Positions 58,769-64,000 of a stretch of 64,000 nucleotides of DNA are shown one piece after another; within the stretch, counting starts at the first letter, position 1; every line of letters begins with the position of its first letter. Under the pieces are notes generated by a model that searched no databases, had not been told where the DNA came from, and worked only from the letters and a program-made list of their open reading frames with translations. The DNA comes from Hyaloscypha bicolor E (Eukaryota; Ascomycota; Leotiomycetes; Helotiales; Hyaloscyphaceae). The stretch is taken from the NCBI RefSeq assembly GCF_002865645.1, contig NW_020194530.1, forward strand, positions 10,652-74,651, given 5' to 3'. A program made the translations under genes and the position numbers.

Positions 58769-61381
58769 ATGAATAGCTTCGGGACGGATTACACGCCACT
58801 CGAATGTCTATTGCTGTTCCAGTCTCTTGTCGCATACGGCACTGAAGACCAAGCCTTCACGCGAATTTCCGATCTCCTCACAAACAATTCACTGATCAAG
58901 GATGGACCCACCTACGATGCGCAAAGGTTGAGCTCTGGTGCTCTGCGGCAATTGTATCTCCAGCTTCTACGGGATGAGTTGAAGGCGGAAGAGCAGGATG
59001 GGCACGAAGATGCTGGCCAAGCCGCATCCAAGAAGCGAAAACTCCAGAGTCCACCCCTGCCGTCTTTCAAGGATGCGCAGGAATATCGAGACAAGCTCCC
59101 GTTGCTGGTGGACCGATTATATGCACGATACCGAGACTACATGGTCAGGGCAATCCAAGAGGATGAGAGAAGATATGCAGAGGTGCAAGGAGAACTGGGA
59201 GAGATCGAGAGAGGCGAGTGGGACGAGCGAATCTTGAACGAAGATCAGGCTTTGGCAAACAAGAACATCACTGCTCCTACGGAACTCCTACGACCGAAGA
59301 CGAATGGTGCGCCACCGGAACCACTGCCACCAGAGACGCCTACAGCCTCTCTTGTTGAAGAGCATCAAGCAGAAGTCACAAAGGAGCCAGTTCCACCTCC
59401 CGCCCCGGCACCAAATCTCGACATACAAGCAGAGCCACGTGCCATCACAGACCTTACCAACAAGCAGGAAGGTCTCCCATCCTCGCCGAAGATACTTGAG
59501 CCACCTCGAACTGGAAATGAACCTCCAGCACCGAATCCACCACCTGCAAATATTGGTCCTCACGGTCCATCCCCGCTTCAACCGGGGCCACAGCAGCCTA
59601 GGCCATTGCAATGGGAACCCCCTTACGGGCCGCCAAATCAAGCCCTTCCATACCCAGTTGGTGCTCCATATCCCCAATTCAATTCTTCTCAACACCCTCT
59701 TCAGGGCTACCCAGCTCCACTCAGAAGCTCTTTCTCCGGCCCTCATGGCATACCCCCACCGCATCCTCATATGCCCTCATCCCCACACGGCATCTTGGTC
59801 CCTCCACCGAATGCTATTGGAAGATCTTCCACCAATGCCGCGATGCCTCTCGATGCTCTTGCCGATGTTGCTGGGCAGCAATTCCGTGCACCTCCTTCTG
59901 GGCCCCCTACGATGCAACAACTGGGCCCTCACCCAGCAGGTTACCAACCACCATATCCACCTCAACAACATCGTGCCCCTCCCGCTAATGGCCCAGCCCA
60001 ATGGCCGCAGCAATATGTGCACCCCTACCAAGGTTCGCCTCAGCAATACCCATATCCTCCAACCCAACGACCTCCATATCCTCCTCGCCCTGATCTCATT
60101 CAACCAGAGAATAGACATTATACATCTCCCTATAATGGCAGTCAAGGCCCACGGCCCCAGACCACAAGTCAGAATCAAACACCAAGACTACGTCCAAGTC
60201 TCCCATATACCCCGTTATCCCAAGGAGGCCTCGTTCCATTGACTGGTAGTGGAACGAGATGGACACCCAAGGTAGCTGGGACGACTCCTAGATCTACCAT
60301 GTCATTGTCTCCACCTGCGATGGAACCACTCAGCCCTATTCTCCGCCCAAAAGACGCACCTGAGACTTTGAAGAAATCCGGAAAGAAGCAAATGAAGACG
60401 TCGGATCAGCCCAAGCCTACCAAGGCGCCTAAACGCGGCGTACAACCCACGAGAGCAGGAAGTACAGCCTCATCAGTTATTGCTGGGTCTTACAGAAGCC
60501 AGTCGGTCTTGTCTCATGCTGACGAGGATGAGCTGTCTTTGGACAATGATGTCGCAAGCCGTCACGTGAAGGAAGAAGTTGCGACGCCTCTCGGTGTTGA
60601 CGATGCTGGTGATACCACTGCTGATGAATCTTCTACACACCTTCCACTGCCTTCACGGTCTGGCCCATCCCCTCGACACCCGACGAAACGCAAACGAGCC
60701 TCCAGTATACCTTTTGAAGCTCGTTCGGCCGGTCCCCCTGGTCATGTTATGTGGACTAAGGCATTCCCCAAGATCTCCGCATCTGCACTGGAATCTATCT
60801 CCGGTCACCGAAATGCTAGTACGTTCGCAGCACCTGTCAAAGAACGTGATGCCCCTGGTTACACAAATATCATTCTTCGCCCCCAAGACTTGAAGAGCAT
60901 TCGTGGTGCAATTCTTCATGGTTCTCGGGCCGCCACCGCTGCGGCTCCTGAAGATATGAACCCTAACGCATCGAACATTTGGCTACCCATCTCTGAAGAC
61001 CTCATTCCACCCAAAGGGATCATCAATTACGCACAACTGGAAAAGGAATTGATGCGCATTTTTGCGAATGCAGTCATGTTCAACCCTGACCCTGACCGAG
61101 GTTTTGGAAAGAGATGGCAAGGCATCGGGAAGGGCAAAGGTGATAGTGTCGGTTACGAAATAGACGAGGACGGGGTGATCAAGGATACACGGGCAATGTT
61201 TACAGACGTCGAGAAGGTCGTGGGCAGTCTGCGGAGTGCCGAACGGCGGAGTGAGGAGATGAGGGAAAGCAGCATGGCGAGGGGGGTTGGGGATGACGAT
61301 GAGGTCGATGAACTGGCCGGAGACGGTGAAAGCCACGCTGGTAACACTGGCAGCATGGCGAAGCGACGACGGAAGGCTTGA
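58769..61381 (+). CDS. Bromodomain protein, BRD8/Bdc1-like (NuA4 subunit)
   Basis: Single exon of 870 residues starting at ATG 58769 (MNSFGTDYTPLE). An in-frame TAG lies at 58682-58684 and the only earlier start-like codon is GTG 58691, which eukaryotes do not normally use. Residues 1-50 (TPLECLLLFQSLVAYG) are the conserved N-terminus of fungal NuA4-type bromodomain proteins. Residues 120-160 form a charged helix. Residues 180-470 are Pro/Gln-rich and disordered. Residues about 660-780 form the bromodomain (WTKAFPKISASALESI, APGYTNIILRPQDLKSI and LMRIFANAVMFNPDPD, the last holding the acetyl-lysine-binding Asn region). A basic tail KRRRKA is a possible nuclear signal. Likely a subunit of the NuA4 histone acetyltransferase, as for S. 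pombe Bdc1 and animal BRD8; the complex assignment is by similarity only. Confidence 0.8.
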   Translation: MNSFGTDYTPLECLLLFQSLVAYGTEDQAFTRISDLLTNNSLIKDGPTYDAQRLSSGALRQLYLQLLRDELKAEEQDGHEDAGQAASKKRKLQSPPLPSFKDAQEYRDKLPLLVDRLYARYRDYMVRAIQEDERRYAEVQGELGEIERGEWDERILNEDQALANKNITAPTELLRPKTNGAPPEPLPPETPTASLVEEHQAEVTKEPVPPPAPAPNLDIQAEPRAITDLTNKQEGLPSSPKILEPPRTGNEPPAPNPPPANIGPHGPSPLQPGPQQPRPLQWEPPYGPPNQALPYPVGAPYPQFNSSQHPLQGYPAPLRSSFSGPHGIPPPHPHMPSSPHGILVPPPNAIGRSSTNAAMPLDALADVAGQQFRAPPSGPPTMQQLGPHPAGYQPPYPPQQHRAPPANGPAQWPQQYVHPYQGSPQQYPYPPTQRPPYPPRPDLIQPENRHYTSPYNGSQGPRPQTTSQNQTPRLRPSLPYTPLSQGGLVPLTGSGTRWTPKVAGTTPRSTMSLSPPAMEPLSPILRPKDAPETLKKSGKKQMKTSDQPKPTKAPKRGVQPTRAGSTASSVIAGSYRSQSVLSHADEDELSLDNDVASRHVKEEVATPLGVDDAGDTTADESSTHLPLPSRSGPSPRHPTKRKRASSIPFEARSAGPPGHVMWTKAFPKISASALESISGHRNASTFAAPVKERDAPGYTNIILRPQDLKSIRGAILHGSRAATAAAPEDMNPNASNIWLPISEDLIPPKGIINYAQLEKELMRIFANAVMFNPDPDRGFGKRWQGIGKGKGDSVGYEIDEDGVIKDTRAMFTDVEKVVGSLRSAERRSEEMRESSMARGVGDDDEVDELAGDGESHAGNTGSMAKRRRKA

Positions 61382-62158
61382 TTCCCCGTGGGTCTCAATA
61401 ACTCTTAGCTACCTTTGCGGGTAATTATGGTCCATCCACCGATGCGGTTGGACCCAGATTCTATAGATTCTTGCAGCTGGACAGCCATTTGCAAGAGGAA
61501 ATACGAAGACTAACTCCATCTCCTCGGCGCTCTTGGTCGAGGCATTCTCCAGTGAAGGTTTTCGTTCGTATATTGGTCAGGATCCGAAGAGATTTTTCCG
61601 TGATTTCGGTTGTGGCGTATTTTCGAAGTCCGCTGAATATCTTGGGATGTATTTCATACTTCACGTGCACTGGCATCACGATTCTTGGCGGGTGGAGATC
61701 CTTGGCTCGGAGGCATTTTCGCGCAACCCCGCTCTCCCCAGATTGTGCCCAGTTACGTAAAACGGCTCTCCGACCAAGAACTTGACAAGTTGCTGCTGAG
61801 CCACGGGGTGCTATTATTAAATTTTCATGGCACAGGACATTGTTTTTAGTCAGGGTGAATGCACGATTTATAAAAATTCTAGGCGATTGGATATTTGTTG
61901 CTTGGCGAGTCAAGCGATGATGCTAAGTGCAACACGACAAGTCTATGTCGTGATTAATGGCAGGTCAGGAATCATCGAATATCACATTTTTGGCCACTTA
62001 CCTATATCGAGCGTCTATGAAGTATAATGGAAATCAAGATGATAAATAGCTCGCGCAGACTCCTGTGGAAGCTTGTACTTTTTAATGGCGACCAGGAAGC
62101 TTCTGCAGAGCCATACGTTTGCTGTCTTTTACTTCCACATCCCAAACTCAATTAAAGT
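61382..62158. other. Intergenic, no gene seen
   Basis: A 150-codon minus-strand frame (61461-61913) and plus-strand frames overlap here but show no family resemblance. Their residues look like out-of-frame translation. Likely holds the 3' end of the bromodomain gene and the promoter of the F-box gene. Confidence 0.45.
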
Positions 62159-63724
62159 ATGCAACACTTTACAGACTGGGTTTCAGCTGTGCTGGGGAAA
62201 GCTCCGTACCCTCCTGGCAACTCGCCATTGGAGCAGCTTCCGAATGAATTGCTTTCTAGAATACTTGACTTCTTGGTCCTACCGGTCTCGGGAATTAGAC
62301 AATGGTCCATGTTTGACGAGTTGCCGTGTAAGAATATGCATTTCAGCCAATTGCTCGAATCTAACCGCCGGTCAGCTTCCCCAAATACAACCCAAGCAAC
62401 TTTCTCTATGTTACCTTGCCTTCAGCTATCTCGTCGTATGTACGATGTCGCTCTCCCACTGTTCTATCGAGATATCAAGGTGGTCCAAGAAAGACTCGCT
62501 GCTGAAGGACCAAACTTTCAACTTCTTCGCTCCATAGACTCAAACCCAAGCCTCGCACCTCTGATCCGCACACTTGATCTCACGGGGTTTCTCAACTCTG
62601 GTCGGCCTTGGCTTGTTCCGCGAACCTTGCTTCTCTTTCTCCGTTTGAGATCCCTACATTTACAGCTCGGCGAGATGAAGAAGCTCAGTGACCAAGCTAT
62701 CCAGAAAATATTTTTCGGGATGCCAGACTTGGAGACATTGACCATTGCAGATACTTGTCCCAAAACCCATCCGACCTATCTGTCCGATGTTCTTCGGACT
62801 ATGGAGTCTGTCGGTCCGGATACATTCTCTAACATCCGTTCCCTGACTTGTAGGAGCAACTCCGACTTCATCCAGTTGTGGAACCTTGCGGACCGTGTCA
62901 GCTTTGTTGACACCGATATCTTCAGCAATGTTCTTCCACGATTTCCAAAACTTCAAGCTCTCGACCTAGCATACACCTCCGTCAATCCGCAGTCGTTGCT
63001 AGCGATCAATCCTGATGCGAAATTACAGTTCTTGCGTATCACCAATTGTCAGGATAATGACACTTCTATGCTAGCACATTTCCTCGCGACTCATACGGCA
63101 GTCAAAAACTCATTGGTTGTGTTCGACGCGACAGGTGTAAGGTTCACTCAGCAAGACACAACAACCATACTTGACGGTTTTCCTCCGACCCTTCGTTCTT
63201 TGAATCTCAGCAGCTCAAATATGACTGCGAATCATGTTCCTCAACTCCAAAAGCTTTGTCGACATTTGGAAGAGCTGAGTGTGGGGCATGGGCTCACCAT
63301 GGACCAAGTCGAGGCAAGCATCATGGGGCCAAATTTTGAATTTGATTTCTCTACCACTCGTCGTTCCCTGCATGATGCCCGAACTTCGAAAGACGCGCTT
63401 GGGCACGAGCTCACCTTAGGCCCTATGAGAGACGCCATTGCTACTTGCAATCTACGACGAAGACTGGCCTCTGTTTCTCCTATGAACCGCCACACCAATA
63501 CTTACAGATCTCGAATCAGGTATTTGAACCTCAGCAGCATGGATGAAGAGGATCAGGGCAGGATCACAAATTCAGTGCTGTTGGGAAAGCACTCAAAGCC
63601 TTTGGAATTGATCGTCATCCCTAACGTCAGCACTGAAGATTACCACATCCTTCAAAAACTGTGCGGCGGCTGTGGGTGGCGGGATAAATGGATGAATGGG
63701 ATGGTTTGGGTGGAAAGAGGGTGA
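62159..63724 (+). CDS. F-box protein with leucine-rich repeats
   Basis: Uninterrupted 521-codon frame. Residues 23-60 (SPLEQLPNELLSRILDFLVL) form the F-box that would bind Skp1 in an SCF ubiquitin ligase. Further along, repeated leucine-rich motifs appear (LIRTLDLTGFL, LRSLHLQL, LETLTIAD, LQALDLAYTS, LRSLNLSSSNM, LEELSVGHG, IRYLNLSSMD), as in fungal F-box/LRR substrate receptors. The target protein is unknown. The upstream ATG context (AAAGTATGC) is weak, but no nearer Met precedes the F-box. It seems intact. Confidence 0.85.
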   Translation: MQHFTDWVSAVLGKAPYPPGNSPLEQLPNELLSRILDFLVLPVSGIRQWSMFDELPCKNMHFSQLLESNRRSASPNTTQATFSMLPCLQLSRRMYDVALPLFYRDIKVVQERLAAEGPNFQLLRSIDSNPSLAPLIRTLDLTGFLNSGRPWLVPRTLLLFLRLRSLHLQLGEMKKLSDQAIQKIFFGMPDLETLTIADTCPKTHPTYLSDVLRTMESVGPDTFSNIRSLTCRSNSDFIQLWNLADRVSFVDTDIFSNVLPRFPKLQALDLAYTSVNPQSLLAINPDAKLQFLRITNCQDNDTSMLAHFLATHTAVKNSLVVFDATGVRFTQQDTTTILDGFPPTLRSLNLSSSNMTANHVPQLQKLCRHLEELSVGHGLTMDQVEASIMGPNFEFDFSTTRRSLHDARTSKDALGHELTLGPMRDAIATCNLRRRLASVSPMNRHTNTYRSRIRYLNLSSMDEEDQGRITNSVLLGKHSKPLELIVIPNVSTEDYHILQKLCGGCGWRDKWMNGMVWVERG

Positions 63725-64000
63725 AAAGTTGCGTCGACCTCTAGTCCTCTAACGAGGAGTCTTCCTAGCAAATTCGGGTCTGCAATTTTAACTACTCGCT
63801 GATCGAGATCCTCGACACAAAATTTGTTTTATGTCAAATGGCACCTGTAATATCCATCGCGCAGCGCTGAACCTTTATTTAATTACATGATGTCCCGCTC
63901 TACCGACCTATCCACATAGGAGTGTGCTTCAATATCCTTGTGGGCAGGTTCTATGATACAAATAATGCAGCCACCAACATCATAGGCCATAGCGGATTCG

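Noticed and set aside
59304..60242. 312-codon plus-strand frame inside the bromodomain gene
   Set aside because: Out-of-frame reading of the Pro/Gln-rich region; His/Pro/Leu-rich composition is an artefact of frame shift.
61461..61913. 150-codon minus-strand ORF between the bromodomain and F-box genes
   Set aside because: No family resemblance, no good start context and overlap with other random frames; treated as non-coding.

Overview
The window looks like a nuclear contig of a filamentous ascomycete (Pezizomycotina). Genes carry many short introns (about 45-71 bp) with GTANGT-type donors. Families are typically fungal: a caspase-like protein, a TAM/LaeA-type methyltransferase, a pisatin-demethylase-type P450, DUF4360, a BRD8-like bromodomain protein and an F-box/LRR protein. 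Very AT-rich blocks almost free of CA/TG dinucleotides alternate with normal-GC gene blocks. That is the signature of repeat-induced point mutation (RIP) and a two-compartment genome. No genus is claimed.

Layout. (1) 1-28,900 is a RIP-eroded repeat desert. Three copies of one unclassified repeat of about 8.3 kb lie in the same orientation (451-8686, 11228-19721 and a left-truncated 19722-25320), with an end-only fragment near 28.3 kb. Each full copy has a 33-bp minisatellite near its left end, and all three copies have 181-bp subterminal repeats at the right end. A pyrimidine-rich tract, a tRNA-like relic and a palindromic MITE-like sequence lie to their right. (2) 28,910-30,932 (minus) is an apparently intact caspase-like gene with a downstream Cys-rich ORF. 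(3) 31-38 kb alternates AT-rich spacers with decayed gene islands: a membrane-protein C-terminus, a short-chain dehydrogenase, a C2H2 zinc-finger protein and a Cys-rich ORF. Several contain Trp-to-TAG changes. (4) 38,188-46,019 is a RIP-degraded Ty3/gypsy LTR retrotransposon on the minus strand, with 298-bp LTRs and a 5-bp target duplication.

(5) 46.8-53.8 kb holds a divergent methyltransferase/P450 pair sharing a promoter of about 770 bp, which suggests a small or remnant specialised-metabolite locus. A fungal-specific membrane protein with a CxCG motif follows. The methyltransferase model needs a GC donor and an intron lacking AG, and one junction fails to keep frame, so it may be decaying. 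(6) 54.4-56.5 kb holds a broken secreted DUF4360 gene and a short stretch that may be a terpene-cyclase relic. (7) 56.5-64 kb is ordinary housekeeping sequence: a coiled-coil protein divergent from a bromodomain (NuA4-type) subunit, then an F-box/LRR protein.

Gene models were built by eye from reading frames, splice motifs and family conservation. Repeat boundaries in RIP-degraded sequence are accurate to a few bases where both copies could be aligned and are otherwise approximate.
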